Below, one piece after another: positions 42,951 through 54,082 of a DNA stretch of 64,000 nt (position 1 is the first letter of the stretch; every line of letters starts with the position of its first letter). The position numbers were made by a program, and so were the translations under genes. The notes below the pieces were generated by a model, which saw only the letters and a program-made list of their open reading frames with translations, had not been told where the DNA came from and did not search any database. Source of the DNA: Pedobacter sp. L105 (lineage in GTDB: Bacteria > Bacteroidota > Bacteroidia > Sphingobacteriales > Sphingobacteriaceae); assembly GCF_009765875.1 (NCBI RefSeq), contig NZ_LMUP01000006.1:124001-188000 (forward strand), written 5' to 3'.

Positions 42951-45386
42951 TTAGCTTCTGCCGGACTGAGTAGCAGCTTCTGATAAAGTTTCCAGCAGAC
43001 TTTCTATGTGAATGGGTTTCGACAGATAGTCATTCATTCCGATCCGTAAACATTCATCTTTATCTTCCTGCATAGCATTAGCGGTCATCGCAACAATATA
43101 AGGCTGTTTCATATTTGTATTGCGTATCGCTAATGTAGCTTCGAGACCATCCATTTCAGGCATTTGAATATCCATCAAAATAACGTCAATTGTATGCAGC
43201 TGGATCAAAGAAATGACTTCCAGACCGTTTACTGCCAGGATGGGTTCATAACCGAGCTTATGGAGTATTCTGATGATCAATTTCTGATTGATGATGTTGT
43301 CTTCTGCAACTAATATTCTGAGCGGATATCTTTCTCCGAAACTTTCCTGTAATAATCCCGGGGTTACTTTTTCTGAAGAAATAAGACTCATGTTTTCCGC
43401 CGGGATAAGCTGTTGGTTAACTGTTGTCTGTATCGTAAAATAGAATGAAGTTCCCATACCTACCTTACTTTTGGCTGTGATGTTACCGTCCATTAAATGA
43501 ACAAGACGTTCACAGATGGCTAAACCTAATCCTGTACCTCCATAACGCCGGGTTGTGGAAGAGTCTACCTGAGAGAATGCTTTAAAGAGCCAGGTTAGTC
43601 TTTCTGTAGGAATACCAATTCCGCTATCCTTTACTTCAAAACCTAAAGTGAGGACATCACCAATCTTTTTGATCAGATTAACGCCCAAAAATACTTCGCC
43701 CTGAGCGGTGAATTTCATGGCATTCCCCAGCAGGTTAATTAAAACCTGTTTGAGGCGAAGACTGTCGGCTGTTAACTGTAATGGGATTTGCGCATCTATT
43801 TCATAGCTGAGTTTAAGACCGGATTGCATTGCTTTTCCGGAAAACATATGAATGACTTCTTTCATACATTGTTGCAGATTGAAATCATGAGGGTCAAGAT
43901 CCAATTTTCCGGATTCTATTTTAGAAAAGTCAAGTACATCATTGATTACATTTAATAGTGTTTCTCCGCTGATCTTAATGGTTTCCACATATTCTGATTG
44001 TTCGGGATTTAATGAAGTATGATAGAGTAATGAAGCCATGCCCAATACGCCATTCAGCGGTGTCCGGATTTCATGGCTCATCGTAGCCAGAAATATACTT
44101 TTCGCCTGATTGGCTTTTTCTGCTTCTTCCCGTGCTGCCGCTTCCTGCTCCTTCTGGCCATGAAGTTCTTCATTGACTACTTTTAGTTCTTCTGATTGAA
44201 CCTGTAACTCTTCAGATTGCATTTGCAACTCTTCCGATTGAACCTGTAATTCTTCATTCAGGTCCTGTAGTTTTATAGACTGAATCTGCAGCTGCTCAGT
44301 GTGGCGGTTCAGGTTATTGATGTATTTTCTTAGGGTAGTCTTCAGTAAAGTGAAGTCATAATAAAGCTTTTCAGTTTCAATGCTGCTTGGAACGACTTCT
44401 TTTCCAGTTTCACCAGCGTCAATATCTGTAAAATCAGAATTAATGAAAGTTCCCATTCTTTGATTTAATTCCCGGATATCGAAGGTGAGATAACTGGAAA
44501 GTTTTAAGCTGAGTATGATTACAAGGCCTAATACGGCAATAGAAACAGCTACTAAAATGTAGTTAAATTGTTCCTGTAATTGATGGATTCCCTCATTTGC
44601 TAATCTATCCGTAATTGCATATTGCCGATCAAATTGACCAATTTGAGATTGCATTTGGGGTACAATTCCTTTTTCGTTGTATATGCCCAGCTTTTCGGTA
44701 TAGTTGACATACACGCTAAAATATTGTTTGTAATTATTTAAGGCATTGTAATTGGCATTTTTGGGCATATTGAGCATTAACGAATCAGTTTCATGAAAGA
44801 ACTGATGCACATATTCCATTTTGCCCCTCAGCATATAATCCTTTTCGTGTCGTCTTAATTGTAAGAGCGCAGTTCTGGGTACTTTATTCGAGTTTTCAAT
44901 CCAGTGCGCATATTGTCTCATGGTTCCCTCCAATCCGAAATCCTGGAAACCCCTGATGAAATAGAGCCTTTTCAATGACCTGCCTAGAACCGGTGTTTGC
45001 CTGCTCAAACTAATGAGATTGTTCAGGGGTTTGTCTATGTCAAGGTGATTATGTAACGCCTGTGCTTTTAGCCGTGTTAAATGATTACTAATCCTATTTT
45101 GGAGCAGGAGAAACTGATCGATGTCACTTTGTTTTCCCGTTTTGTAAAACTTCTCTTCATGGAAACCTGAAAGCATGAATTTTTGCAGCTGGCTGGTGCT
45201 TTCCAGGTACTGGATCTGCACACTGGATAAACTGGAAGCAAATGATCTTAATTCTTTTTGTTTGTAGTTGATAAACAGATAAGTAATCAGCCAGATAAGT
45301 ACTACGGGGATAAATGAAAAAAAACTTAGCAGGAGCCTGGCCCTGAAAGATTTTAGAAAAGGAATATTTAGAAAACGCACAGACAA
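42951..45386 (-). CDS. Hybrid sensor histidine kinase/response regulator
   Basis: 811 residues. Membrane helices near 13-33 and 275-297 bracket a helical periplasmic sensor of about 240 residues. Then comes a linker containing a striking repeat of [19 protein letters not shown] heptads (about 365-415, coiled coil). HisKA with the phosphorylated His in [12 protein letters not shown] lies near 435, an HATPase domain ([10 protein letters not shown]-box, GTGLGLAI G-box) near 500-640, and a receiver with Asp in [12 protein letters not shown] near 735. The start is uncertain: the most upstream start codon is TTG at 45386, and GTG at 45380 is an alternative. The input signal is unknown; no cognate regulator lies adjacent. 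Confidence 0.9.
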   Translation of the reverse strand: MSVRFLNIPFLKSFRARLLLSFFSFIPVVLIWLITYLFINYKQKELRSFASSLSSVQIQYLESTSQLQKFMLSGFHEEKFYKTGKQSDIDQFLLLQNRISNHLTRLKAQALHNHLDIDKPLNNLISLSRQTPVLGRSLKRLYFIRGFQDFGLEGTMRQYAHWIENSNKVPRTALLQLRRHEKDYMLRGKMEYVHQFFHETDSLMLNMPKNANYNALNNYKQYFSVYVNYTEKLGIYNEKGIVPQMQSQIGQFDRQYAITDRLANEGIHQLQEQFNYILVAVSIAVLGLVIILSLKLSSYLTFDIRELNQRMGTFINSDFTDIDAGETGKEVVPSSIETEKLYYDFTLLKTTLRKYINNLNRHTEQLQIQSIKLQDLNEELQVQSEELQMQSEELQVQSEELKVVNEELHGQKEQEAAAREEAEKANQAKSIFLATMSHEIRTPLNGVLGMASLLYHTSLNPEQSEYVETIKISGETLLNVINDVLDFSKIESGKLDLDPHDFNLQQCMKEVIHMFSGKAMQSGLKLSYEIDAQIPLQLTADSLRLKQVLINLLGNAMKFTAQGEVFLGVNLIKKIGDVLTLGFEVKDSGIGIPTERLTWLFKAFSQVDSSTTRRYGGTGLGLAICERLVHLMDGNITAKSKVGMGTSFYFTIQTTVNQQLIPAENMSLISSEKVTPGLLQESFGERYPLRILVAEDNIINQKLIIRILHKLGYEPILAVNGLEVISLIQLHTIDVILMDIQMPEMDGLEATLAIRNTNMKQPYIVAMTANAMQEDKDECLRIGMNDYLSKPIHIESLLETLSEAATQSGRS

Positions 45387-45514
45387 TGTTACTAAAGGCC
45401 TGCAACGTTGCTGTTAATATAATGTTAAGTTCTGTATTGTTTACGTTATGGATAATTGGATTTAATATGAGCAGCGGGTGACAGATTTTATTCAACAGTC
45501 ACCTACCTGCCGTA

Positions 45515-46468
45515 TTAAGTTAGAGAAAAGGAAATAGGAATAGAATAATACACACGAACTTTTCTGCCTCTTTTAATTCCCGAAGTCCATGATGGTGCTG
45601 TTTTAAGTACCCTTATGGCTTCTGCTGCAAGATCTGGATGCACATCATTCACTACCCTAATGTCACTCAGTGAACCATCTTCGTTCACGGCAAATCTCAT
45701 AATTGCTTTTCCCTGTATGCCATTGTCTTTACAGTTTTTTGGATAAATGATATGTAATGCCAGGTATTTATACAGTTCTTTCATACCTCCTTTGAATTGT
45801 GGATGTATAAATTCCCTGGTATAATGAACTACTTTACCTTTTTCATCGGTGCTTTCTCCTGAAATCAATTTTCCAATCTCATAAGTTTGCGTATAGATAA
45901 CTCCTGCATCTTTATCTTTTCCAGTCCATATCCCATCTTGCCAGCCATTTTTAACAATTCCCTTTTCTGCAATTTCCTTAAAGTCATCGCTATATAAAAT
46001 GCATGGCCCGTTTCCATCGATGACCATGGCTTTTCCTGTAGAATCGTTTGTACTTTTCAGGCTGCGGACTAAATGATGGTCTGGCTGTTCAATAAAGAAG
46101 AAAAAGGTATATAATCGGCCATTCGGATAATAATCATAGAGGCTGTCAACCAGATGCCCTTTACTATAAGTAGCTACCTGCTTTTTATTTCCATTGGGAT
46201 AAAAGGATAAATACGTACCATCATATTTAGGCGGATCTATTGTACCGGACATGCCAATACTTTTTCTTTTACCATTGGTATAGAATTCTTTAACTGTGAA
46301 TAATTTACTGTCTTTTGCTTTTTCCAGAACAATTCTGATATAGTCTGCACTGTCCCGCTGATGAACATATTGCCCGTTATTTTTTATATAATAAACGTTT
46401 TGCTTTTGTGCAGATGCGCTTGTAAAAAGGAAAAGGATCGAAGATAGAATGTAAATGTATTTATTCAT
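45515..46468 (-). CDS. Exported protein with C-terminal TonB domain
   Basis: 317 residues with a signal peptide (ends SASAQ, about 20). Residues about 60-200 contain MORN-like toxin-antitoxin-style repeats (GTYLSFYPNGNKK, DYYPNGRLYTFF), a common Bacteroidota lead-in. Residues about 225-317 form a TonB C-terminal domain (YPKNCKDNGIQGKAIMRF, then AIRVLKTAPSW). The lack of an N-terminal membrane anchor means it is not a classic energy transducer. Divergent from the DUF5695 gene. Confidence 0.75.
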   Translation of the reverse strand: MNKYIYILSSILFLFTSASAQKQNVYYIKNNGQYVHQRDSADYIRIVLEKAKDSKLFTVKEFYTNGKRKSIGMSGTIDPPKYDGTYLSFYPNGNKKQVATYSKGHLVDSLYDYYPNGRLYTFFFFIEQPDHHLVRSLKSTNDSTGKAMVIDGNGPCILYSDDFKEIAEKGIVKNGWQDGIWTGKDKDAGVIYTQTYEIGKLISGESTDEKGKVVHYTREFIHPQFKGGMKELYKYLALHIIYPKNCKDNGIQGKAIMRFAVNEDGSLSDIRVVNDVHPDLAAEAIRVLKTAPSWTSGIKRGRKVRVYYSIPISFSLT

Positions 46469-46614
46469 TTTGTGGAATGATTATCACGCAAGGTATCTAT
46501 ATGTAAATTAAGATGAAATTAAATTTTCGTCATTCAACTGACCGGTTAATATCCGGGAATAACTCACTAATTATCGAAAGGATATTGAGCAGTCAGCGGG
46601 TTATATTTGTTGAT

Positions 46615-49428
46615 ATGGTCAACATTACCGCTTTCCGCTTCATGTCAGCCCTGGCTGCAGCATTCAGTTTTTCTGCTGTGCTGGCACAAACTGTTCCTTC
46701 GTCTTTACCAATCGTTAAACAGCTTCAAAATAAGGAGTTCAGTTTACAGTTTTCGCCACAAGGCATATCCGCCTTGCGGAAAACAGAAGATCTTTATCCT
46801 ACAGATTATGTACAGCAGGGGAAAGCTTTTAGTGGGATCGTTATTCGGTACCAATTAAAGAACCGGCAATGGGATTCGCTAAAAACTACAGCAACTAGCC
46901 GAAAGATGGTGGTCAAAAATGATCATCAGCTAGAGTATATTACTGAATCTGGGCACTCTGCTTTACGCTTAACAGAAGATTATACCTTAACGGATAAGGG
47001 ATTGATCTGGACGATGAAACTGGATAATTTATCGGGCAGCCCTCTAAAAATAGGAGATTTGGAAATTCCTATTCACTATAACAATCAGGGTGGTGAAAAT
47101 GAGCAGGAGATCTTTGAACAGCGGGTAATTAAACACCATTCTATTGCGGGAAATAATTCGTTCCTTTTTTGGCAGCGGCCTACCGGTTTAGGCCCTTACC
47201 TGCTGATGCTTCCTTTACAGGGCACTGCCCTTGAATATTTTTCTACCAAAACAGTGGGAGAGGACGATCAGCAGTTCCAGACTTTCATTCATTCTGCGTA
47301 CAGCGGAAATAAAGAAACCCGCGGAACCTGGAGACAGGCTCATACTGCTGCTGTTATTCCGGCAAAAGGAAGTCTGTCTTATGGCTTTAAATGGAGATGG
47401 GCAGATAGTTATACAGACATCAGGAATATCATGGTAGCTGAGGGAATGATAGATATACAGGTAATGCCGGGGATGACCGTTCCTGATGATCTGGATGTAA
47501 GGGTAGCCCTGAGAACAAAACAAAAAAACCTGAAGGTTATTCCTGAGTTTCCCAAAGAAACAGCGGTGAAAGTGATGGCCGGAAAACAAGCTGGAACAGC
47601 TTTGTACCAGATTAAATTTTCGCACCTGGGAGAAAATAAGATTACGCTGGAGTATGGCGATCACCTCAAAACACTAATGGAGTTTTTTGTAACGGAGCCA
47701 CTGGAAGTACTTTATAAAAAACGTGCAGCATTTATTGTAGACCATCAGCAGCAGCGCGATTCTACAAAATGGTACAATGGCCTATTCTCTATTTATGATA
47801 TGAAACACAAAGCGTTGCGGGGGCCGGATAACGCAGATGGATTTGATAAAAGCAGACTGGTTTATGCCCTGGCCTCTGATGATCCGGTATTGGGCAAAGC
47901 CCCTTTTTTAGCGGCAAAAAATGTTTTTTATCCCGATCAGCACGAAATTGATGCAATTGAATACTATGTGAAACACTTTGTTTGGGGCGGCTTACAGCGT
48001 ACAGATCAGGAGAAGCCCAATTCTTATGGATTGTACGGCACACCAAGCTGGAAGATTGACCGCGATTCAGTAAAGCGAAGCCAGAATACACATGATGTAA
48101 ACAAAGATAAAATGCATATCTGGCGTTCTTATGATTATCCGCATATCACGATGCTTTATTTTGAGCTGTATAAGATTGCAAAGTTACACCCGGGAATGAC
48201 ACATTATCTGTATGGAGCAGGTTACCTGAACAGAGCTAAAGAAACCGCTAAAGCTTATTTCAAATATCCGTACCAGATCCTGCCCTGGTATGATACCTAT
48301 AAATGGGGCTGTTACAATGAACTGGTATTGGTAGACCTGATTGCCGAACTGGAGAAGAAAGGCTTTCAAAAAGATGCTGATGAGCTGCGGGCCGAGTGGG
48401 AGAAAAAGGTGAAATACTTTATCTATGATGATCCTTATCCTTTCCGGTCGGAATATGCCGTTGATGCTACAGCTTATGAATCTACCCATGCTTTTGCAAA
48501 ATATGCCGCTTTACATCCCCTGATGCCGGATAGTAACCTCTGGTTTGATAAAAACCTGAAGAAGTGGTATTCTCATCCGGTGATTAAAGCTGATGATGCC
48601 AGAAAATTCATGAAACGCGAAATTGCAGCAAATATGGCCAGCAGGGGATGGCTGGAAACTTCTTTTTATTATTATGGAAGTGACTTCAGGGGGAAGAGTG
48701 ATAATTTTACGCTGAGTTATATGTCGCAAATGGGCGGAGGTGCCATTTTGGATGATGCACTGAATTTTAGCGATCATCCATCAGAAGAGTTGCGTTTAGG
48801 TTATGGTGCTTATCTGAGTTCTTTTGCGCTGATCAATTCGGGAACAGCGAAAACTAATTATGGATACTGGTATCCGGGTAAAGAAAATGATGGCGCTTCA
48901 GGCTGGGCTTTTGAACCTCAGAAACATGCCGATACCTGGATAGAGAAACCGCAGGGCAGAGGCCCATGGTATTATGATGGTGAGATCGACCTGGGTTTTG
49001 GCGGCGCTACCCGTTCTGCAGCTACGATTATCACTGAAGACCCCGTTTTTGGAATGATCGCCTATGGAGGAAATCTGCAGACCGCCGGAAAAGTGTTCTC
49101 TGTTGTTCCGGAAGATGGTTTAAGAGCAAGGTTTTACTATCGTGTACCGCAAGAAAGAATAGATCTGGTGTTTAATCAGGATGGTTTTGCCAGGGATAAA
49201 ATGATCTCTGTAGACAAACAGGCAGATGCCATCAGTTTTATAGTGGAAAACAGGACAGGAAACAAACATACAGCAGCATTGCAGGTTAAAGGGCTGGAGG
49301 GAGATTACCTGCTGAAGGTAGAAGGGCAAAAGGACGTGAGACTGAAGTTTGTTAAAAATGAGGTACAACTTCTCCTGATCCCGCAAAACAATTTACTCAC
49401 CGGAGTAACCATAAAAAAAGCTATCTGA
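46615..49428 (+). CDS. DUF5695-family exported protein, probable glycan-active enzyme
   Basis: 937 residues from the ATG at 46615; a -7-like TATATTTG at 46602-46609 lies immediately upstream, so the earlier in-frame start at 46513 is unlikely. An ATG at 46642 is an alternative and would allow a normal leader. A signal peptide ends in SAVLAQ. The N-terminal part is a beta-sandwich and residues from about 400 onward look like an alpha/alpha toroid as in several glycoside hydrolase families, with conserved acidic/aromatic positions (WYDTYKWGCYNELV). The family has no established reaction. It is convergent with a GH78 gene, which suggests a shared role in rhamnose- or plant-glycan use. Confidence 0.7.
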   Translation: MVNITAFRFMSALAAAFSFSAVLAQTVPSSLPIVKQLQNKEFSLQFSPQGISALRKTEDLYPTDYVQQGKAFSGIVIRYQLKNRQWDSLKTTATSRKMVVKNDHQLEYITESGHSALRLTEDYTLTDKGLIWTMKLDNLSGSPLKIGDLEIPIHYNNQGGENEQEIFEQRVIKHHSIAGNNSFLFWQRPTGLGPYLLMLPLQGTALEYFSTKTVGEDDQQFQTFIHSAYSGNKETRGTWRQAHTAAVIPAKGSLSYGFKWRWADSYTDIRNIMVAEGMIDIQVMPGMTVPDDLDVRVALRTKQKNLKVIPEFPKETAVKVMAGKQAGTALYQIKFSHLGENKITLEYGDHLKTLMEFFVTEPLEVLYKKRAAFIVDHQQQRDSTKWYNGLFSIYDMKHKALRGPDNADGFDKSRLVYALASDDPVLGKAPFLAAKNVFYPDQHEIDAIEYYVKHFVWGGLQRTDQEKPNSYGLYGTPSWKIDRDSVKRSQNTHDVNKDKMHIWRSYDYPHITMLYFELYKIAKLHPGMTHYLYGAGYLNRAKETAKAYFKYPYQILPWYDTYKWGCYNELVLVDLIAELEKKGFQKDADELRAEWEKKVKYFIYDDPYPFRSEYAVDATAYESTHAFAKYAALHPLMPDSNLWFDKNLKKWYSHPVIKADDARKFMKREIAANMASRGWLETSFYYYGSDFRGKSDNFTLSYMSQMGGGAILDDALNFSDHPSEELRLGYGAYLSSFALINSGTAKTNYGYWYPGKENDGASGWAFEPQKHADTWIEKPQGRGPWYYDGEIDLGFGGATRSAATIITEDPVFGMIAYGGNLQTAGKVFSVVPEDGLRARFYYRVPQERIDLVFNQDGFARDKMISVDKQADAISFIVENRTGNKHTAALQVKGLEGDYLLKVEGQKDVRLKFVKNEVQLLLIPQNNLLTGVTIKKAI

Positions 49429-49446
49429 TGGTGTATCAGATAGCTT
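49418..49446. terminator. Bidirectional terminator between DUF5695 and GH78 genes
   Basis: AAGCTATCTGAT (49418-49429) pairs exactly with ATCAGATAGCTT (49435-49446); loop 5 nt, A-run before and pyrimidines after. It overlaps the last codons of the rightward gene. Confidence 0.75.
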
Positions 49447-49470
49447 CCTGGTTGATTAATGTTTTTTATG

Positions 49471-52158
49471 TTACTTCCATTTAAACTCATAAGTTCCTGA
49501 AACCAGGGATATGCTTTTCTCAGCAATGGTTTTTCCGTTAAGTTCTACCTGCTGTGCGGCTACTTGTGGCAGGATAACCGTGGCGGTAGAATTTGCAGGA
49601 ATGGTTACGGTATAAAGAACACCTTTTCCTTTTCTTTTCCATGAAGAAACGATTTCTCCGAAAGGCCCGTTATGACTGGCTTCGAAATGCTCCAATCCGG
49701 TTACGAAATGAGGTTCAAGAATTACATTTTTAAAGCCCGGTTTTGCTGCATCAGGTTTGATACCACCCAGTCCTTTATAGATCCAGGCACCAATTTCGCC
49801 AAACATAATGTGGTTTAAAGAAATATCACTGGCGGAACCGATATTCCAGTTTTCATACAAAGTGGTAGCCCCGTTTTCTATCCACCATCCCCATGAAGGG
49901 AAATCTTTTTGGGCAGCTACCCGGTAAGCAATATCTGCATAACCATTTTCACTCAATGCGTTCAGAATGGCTTTTTGTCCCAACAAACCCACATCCAAAT
50001 GGAAGTTATCTGCTGCTACACGATGTGCAAGGTTGGCTGCAACTTTAGTTTTCATGTTTTCGGGAACCAGTCCCCAATAAAGTGGTACGCTAAGTTCTGT
50101 TTGTACACCATCGGCATAAATGCCTGTTTCATTATTCAGATATTTGGCATTAAATGCATTTTTTATTTTTTCTGCCAGGGCAGTATAAGTATTAAACTCT
50201 TCTTCTTTGCCTAATATTTTAGCTGCTTTTGCCAGGATAACCGCATCTGCATAATAGTAACAGGTAGAGGTAAGCTCAACAGGGGATTTAGATTTTACCG
50301 GTACCCAGTCACCCAACCCCCAGGTAGTTAATCCTGTCGGGTAAACATCATTGATATGGTCTACGTAACGTTTGATATTCGGATAACAATCATTCAGCAA
50401 TTTGGAATCACCATAAAAAAGATAAATATTCCATGGAATAATAGCGATGGTGCTGGTCCAGTCGGGCCCGTTACCCCATTCATAACCCCATCCATCGGTA
50501 GGGATAATAGAAGGCAAAACTCCGTTTGGCTGTTGTTCATCACGGTGATCGGCCATCCATTTTTCATAGACTGTAATTCCGTCGAAGCTGTACAGTCCTG
50601 TTTCAATGGCAATTTGCGCATCTCCGGTCCATCCGTTTTTCTCCCGCTGCGGACAATCTGTTGGGTAGCCAAAAAGATTGGACAGGTAAGAATTGTTAGT
50701 AGCCTGCCAGATCTTATCGATAATAGGATTAGATGAACTTACTGATCCTGTTGCTGGTACATCGCTGTGCATAAATTCTCCTTTAAGATCTTCCTTTTGC
50801 AGGTGGAGAGGTTTGCTGCTGGTTACTTCTACATATTGGAAACCTTTATAATCAAAATGCGGCATAAAGGTTTCTTTGCCTTTTCCGTTTAGGGTTACAA
50901 TGTCCGTTTGAAAAGGATCCTGGTTGTCTGTTGGACGATAATGGGCGTCGATATTAGAAAGGTCTACATGACCGGTTTTGTATAGACGCTCGCCATGTTT
51001 CAGTCTGATCACAGTTCCTTCAGGGCCATCAACAGTAAATTTACTTACACCAGAGATGTTTCTTCCCAGGTTAAATACATAAGTAGTATCATCCAGTTTC
51101 GTGCAGCTGACAGCAGGGATCTCCTGTACATTACGAATTGGGTGCATGGCCTGGGCCACGATGTTGGAAGATGGAGCAGAACGGTAATAAACATCTTTCC
51201 ATTTGGAATCGTCAAAATCAGGAGTGTTCCACCCTGTTTGTTCCAGTCGGGCATCGTAATGTTCTGCAGTATAGATGCTGTTAAAAATAACAGGGCTTAA
51301 AGAAGTTTTCCAGTCTTTTCCAGAACTGATAATGGCTGTAGTGCCATCTTCATAAGTGATCCTCAGATCCAGGCAGAAGGCAGGGCGGTTACGCCAGTTG
51401 GCTTTATGGAAATCCCACACAGCGGTTGACTGATGGTTATACCAGCCGTTTCCTAACAATACGCCAATTGCATTTTTACCATCCTTCAGGTTTGCTGTTA
51501 CATCATAGGTGACGTATAAAGTTCTTCTGTCAAAACGGGTATACATAGGGTCTAAGCGGTGATTACCGATCTTTTCTCCATTGATATATAATTCATACAA
51601 ACCTGCGGCGGCGATATAGGCCCTCGCACTTTTTATTTTTTTATGCTCTTCAAAAGTTTTTCTGAAATAGGGGGCGGGTTTGAGATTGATATTGGATACA
51701 TCAGAGATCCAGGCACCATTCCAGTTTTTCATGACCATCATACCGGTTTCAAAACTGGCTATAGGACTGGCGGCAGATTTATGCTGTTGCTGATCTGCGA
51801 TGGCTACGCGCCAGAAGTACTTAGTGAAAGGTTTTAAAGGCTCACCACTATAGGTAACTAAGCTGGATGAAGAGGTTTGCCAGTCTGAATTCCACAGGAC
51901 CTGACTTTCATTTGAGAGCGCTGCTGAATCTGTGGCGACTAAGATCTGGTAAGCAGTTTGTGCTGCGCCATTTCTCTGGTCGGCCATTTTCCAGCTAAAC
52001 CTTGGTTTTGACACATCGAGTCCGATAGGGTTAACCAGGTATTCCGTTTGCAGGTTAACCGGATGAAAAGATGTTTGCGCATAACTGCTGATTGTGGTAA
52101 AAAGAATAAATAATGCAGCTGAAAGCGTTTTTTTAGATTTAAAATCAAATTTGAACAT
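49471..52158 (-). CDS. Alpha-L-rhamnosidase, GH78
   Basis: 895 residues with a signal peptide (about 1-27, ends SSYAQ). Domain order is standard: FnIII-like N-domain, carbohydrate-binding beta-sandwich, then the (alpha/alpha)6 catalytic domain with the family signature DCPQREKNGWTGDAQ near 500-515 and the general base in TTLYENW near 760; a C-terminal beta-domain closes. It releases terminal rhamnose from plant or bacterial glycans. The long upstream region (52159-52878) probably holds its regulation. Confidence 0.95.
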   Translation of the reverse strand: MFKFDFKSKKTLSAALFILFTTISSYAQTSFHPVNLQTEYLVNPIGLDVSKPRFSWKMADQRNGAAQTAYQILVATDSAALSNESQVLWNSDWQTSSSSLVTYSGEPLKPFTKYFWRVAIADQQQHKSAASPIASFETGMMVMKNWNGAWISDVSNINLKPAPYFRKTFEEHKKIKSARAYIAAAGLYELYINGEKIGNHRLDPMYTRFDRRTLYVTYDVTANLKDGKNAIGVLLGNGWYNHQSTAVWDFHKANWRNRPAFCLDLRITYEDGTTAIISSGKDWKTSLSPVIFNSIYTAEHYDARLEQTGWNTPDFDDSKWKDVYYRSAPSSNIVAQAMHPIRNVQEIPAVSCTKLDDTTYVFNLGRNISGVSKFTVDGPEGTVIRLKHGERLYKTGHVDLSNIDAHYRPTDNQDPFQTDIVTLNGKGKETFMPHFDYKGFQYVEVTSSKPLHLQKEDLKGEFMHSDVPATGSVSSSNPIIDKIWQATNNSYLSNLFGYPTDCPQREKNGWTGDAQIAIETGLYSFDGITVYEKWMADHRDEQQPNGVLPSIIPTDGWGYEWGNGPDWTSTIAIIPWNIYLFYGDSKLLNDCYPNIKRYVDHINDVYPTGLTTWGLGDWVPVKSKSPVELTSTCYYYADAVILAKAAKILGKEEEFNTYTALAEKIKNAFNAKYLNNETGIYADGVQTELSVPLYWGLVPENMKTKVAANLAHRVAADNFHLDVGLLGQKAILNALSENGYADIAYRVAAQKDFPSWGWWIENGATTLYENWNIGSASDISLNHIMFGEIGAWIYKGLGGIKPDAAKPGFKNVILEPHFVTGLEHFEASHNGPFGEIVSSWKRKGKGVLYTVTIPANSTATVILPQVAAQQVELNGKTIAEKSISLVSGTYEFKWK

Positions 52159-52878
52159 GAAAAGTAAAATTTACAATAAGCTAATATAATTCATTTGTGT
52201 AATGCTAATACCATTTAGTATAATATTTGTCTCGTTATCATAAGCTTGTTACTTAAAATAGCGACATATCATAACGATCCCAGATCATATATGCGGGTAA
52301 GATAGAGACTATTATGATAACAGATAGAAATTAAATTCATTGACTAAAGTTCCGGCAGTACGCGCGCATGTTTTGCAGGCTGTCGCACGCAAAAAAAAAC
52401 ACTTTCAATAAAGGGGTTCGAAACTTAATTTAATCTGGCATTGTGACCCGGATTAATAGGGTACAATACCTCCTTATATATGCTCCCCACTGTTGTTCAT
52501 AGATAGGATAGTGTATTTTATTGGAAAAGTAACCAACATTTTATTACCTTTATCGGCTAAATTGATATAGCTTCATATTTATTTTAAATTTCAGCTAAAC
52601 ATCAGATAATGAATACTTAGTGTATGAATTACGGTATGTTCCTTTTGTTCATTTTTCGGGAAAATATAATTCTGTTTAATTGGTCTGTTAGTGTAATAAG
52701 ACAAATTTTTATTCTGTGTAATTTCAGATAATCAGTTTAATTGTCTTTAATCTGCAACTGATAGTAATATCAAATAATCTCTTGTGAAATTTGTATAAAC
52801 CTAATCAATCTGAGAACTACTGTCAGTAAGACGTAAAACAGTAAGATCAGGGATTTCACAAAGATAATTTAACAGTTT
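52159..52878. other. 720-bp intergenic region, AT-rich
   Basis: It separates divergent GH78 and DUF1015 genes and must hold both promoters. I see no open frame of note, no RNA-like fold and no exact consensus promoter; the sequence is AT-rich with short stretches of T and A. No repeat larger than a few bases. Confidence 0.4.
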
Positions 52879-54066
52879 ATGGCAACAATTAGACCTTTCA
52901 TGGCTTTAAGGCCTCAAGAAGTGTATGTAGATAAAATGTTATCGCTGCGTCCTTCATCCAGTTCTGTAAACAGCATAGGGGTGATCGCGCAGAAACTGGA
53001 TAATGGGCACGACGGAAATAAGGGATTGACCAATGATTGTATCATTGTTAATCTTAAAAAGATGATGAGTGAGGGCGACTTCTATCAGGAGGAAAACCCA
53101 TGTATCTTTATCTATGAGATCACCGAAGGAAATACAGTACAGACTGGTGTCTGGGCTGTTACTGACCTGGATGATTTTGAGAATGGACATATTAAAACGC
53201 ATGAATCTACCCTTGATTGTAATGCGCTGGGACTGATCAATTACAGGGATGAAGTAGGATTAGAAGGAGGACCTTTGTTAATTACCCACAAGCCAACCCC
53301 GGCAATCAAGTCGCTCCTTAACCAGATCAAACAGGCCGAAGCCAATTCCGTATATTATTCCAATAAGGTTTTTCACAGGATATGGACCATTTATGATATG
53401 AAAACAATCCGTCTGTTGAGCTCCTGCTTTTCAGAACTGCAAAACGTATACCTGGCAGACGGACATCACCGTTTGGCAGCAGCTGTGAAATACCGGGAAA
53501 TGAAGCGTCAAAAAGAAATTAAGTCTGGTGATTTTAATTATATCTCTTCCTTTTACCTGGCCAGTGACCAGCTAAAAGTTAAAGAATACCATAGGGTGAT
53601 TATCCCTTCTGAGGAGATTTATATCGATCAGGTCTTCAGGGATTTAAAAAGAACTTTTTCGGTAACCAAATCACCGCGCAATGAACCGGTTATGCCGATG
53701 AAAAAACATGAATTTGGATTGTTCATTGCTGGCAGATGGTACAATATGGCTTGTAAATTAAAAGATATCACTGGTTTGCCGGATGCCTGTATGCTGCAGG
53801 AAATGGTCTTCAAGCCATTTTTTAAAATAGAACAGCCGGCTACAGACCAGCGGCTGATCCCGGTAGGCGGGGCTGAAGCTATTCATGAACTGCAGAAAAT
53901 TTTGGAAGCCCATCCTGATGCGATAGCCTTTACTATGGCAGCCATGAATGCCGATCAGTTGATTGAAATTGCCCATCAGGGCATTGTTCTGCCTCCTAAA
54001 TCTACCTGGATAGAACCTAAAATACCCTTTGGCATGCTGCTAAGGAAATTAAAAGTAAGTTGCTAG
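52879..54066 (+). CDS. DUF1015-family protein
   Basis: 395 residues, no signal peptide. It carries the family hallmark ADGHHRLAAA near 195-204 and the RPFMALRPQEVYVDK start. The biochemical role is not established; in Bacteroidota the gene often lies next to serine-biosynthesis genes, which are not visible here. The 3' end is embedded in a perfect bidirectional hairpin shared with the convergent gene. Confidence 0.9.
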   Translation: MATIRPFMALRPQEVYVDKMLSLRPSSSSVNSIGVIAQKLDNGHDGNKGLTNDCIIVNLKKMMSEGDFYQEENPCIFIYEITEGNTVQTGVWAVTDLDDFENGHIKTHESTLDCNALGLINYRDEVGLEGGPLLITHKPTPAIKSLLNQIKQAEANSVYYSNKVFHRIWTIYDMKTIRLLSSCFSELQNVYLADGHHRLAAAVKYREMKRQKEIKSGDFNYISSFYLASDQLKVKEYHRVIIPSEEIYIDQVFRDLKRTFSVTKSPRNEPVMPMKKHEFGLFIAGRWYNMACKLKDITGLPDACMLQEMVFKPFFKIEQPATDQRLIPVGGAEAIHELQKILEAHPDAIAFTMAAMNADQLIEIAHQGIVLPPKSTWIEPKIPFGMLLRKLKVSC

Positions 54067-54082
54067 ATAGCAACTTACTTTT
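54051..54082. terminator. Bidirectional terminator overlapping two coding ends
   Basis: AAAAGTAAGTTGCTA (54051-54065) pairs exactly with TAGCAACTTACTTTT (54068-54082) over a 2-nt loop. Both flanking stop codons lie inside it. Confidence 0.75.

Noticed and set aside
47215..47664. Minus-strand 149-residue frame inside the DUF5695 gene
   Set aside because: Antisense shadow, no start context or family pattern.
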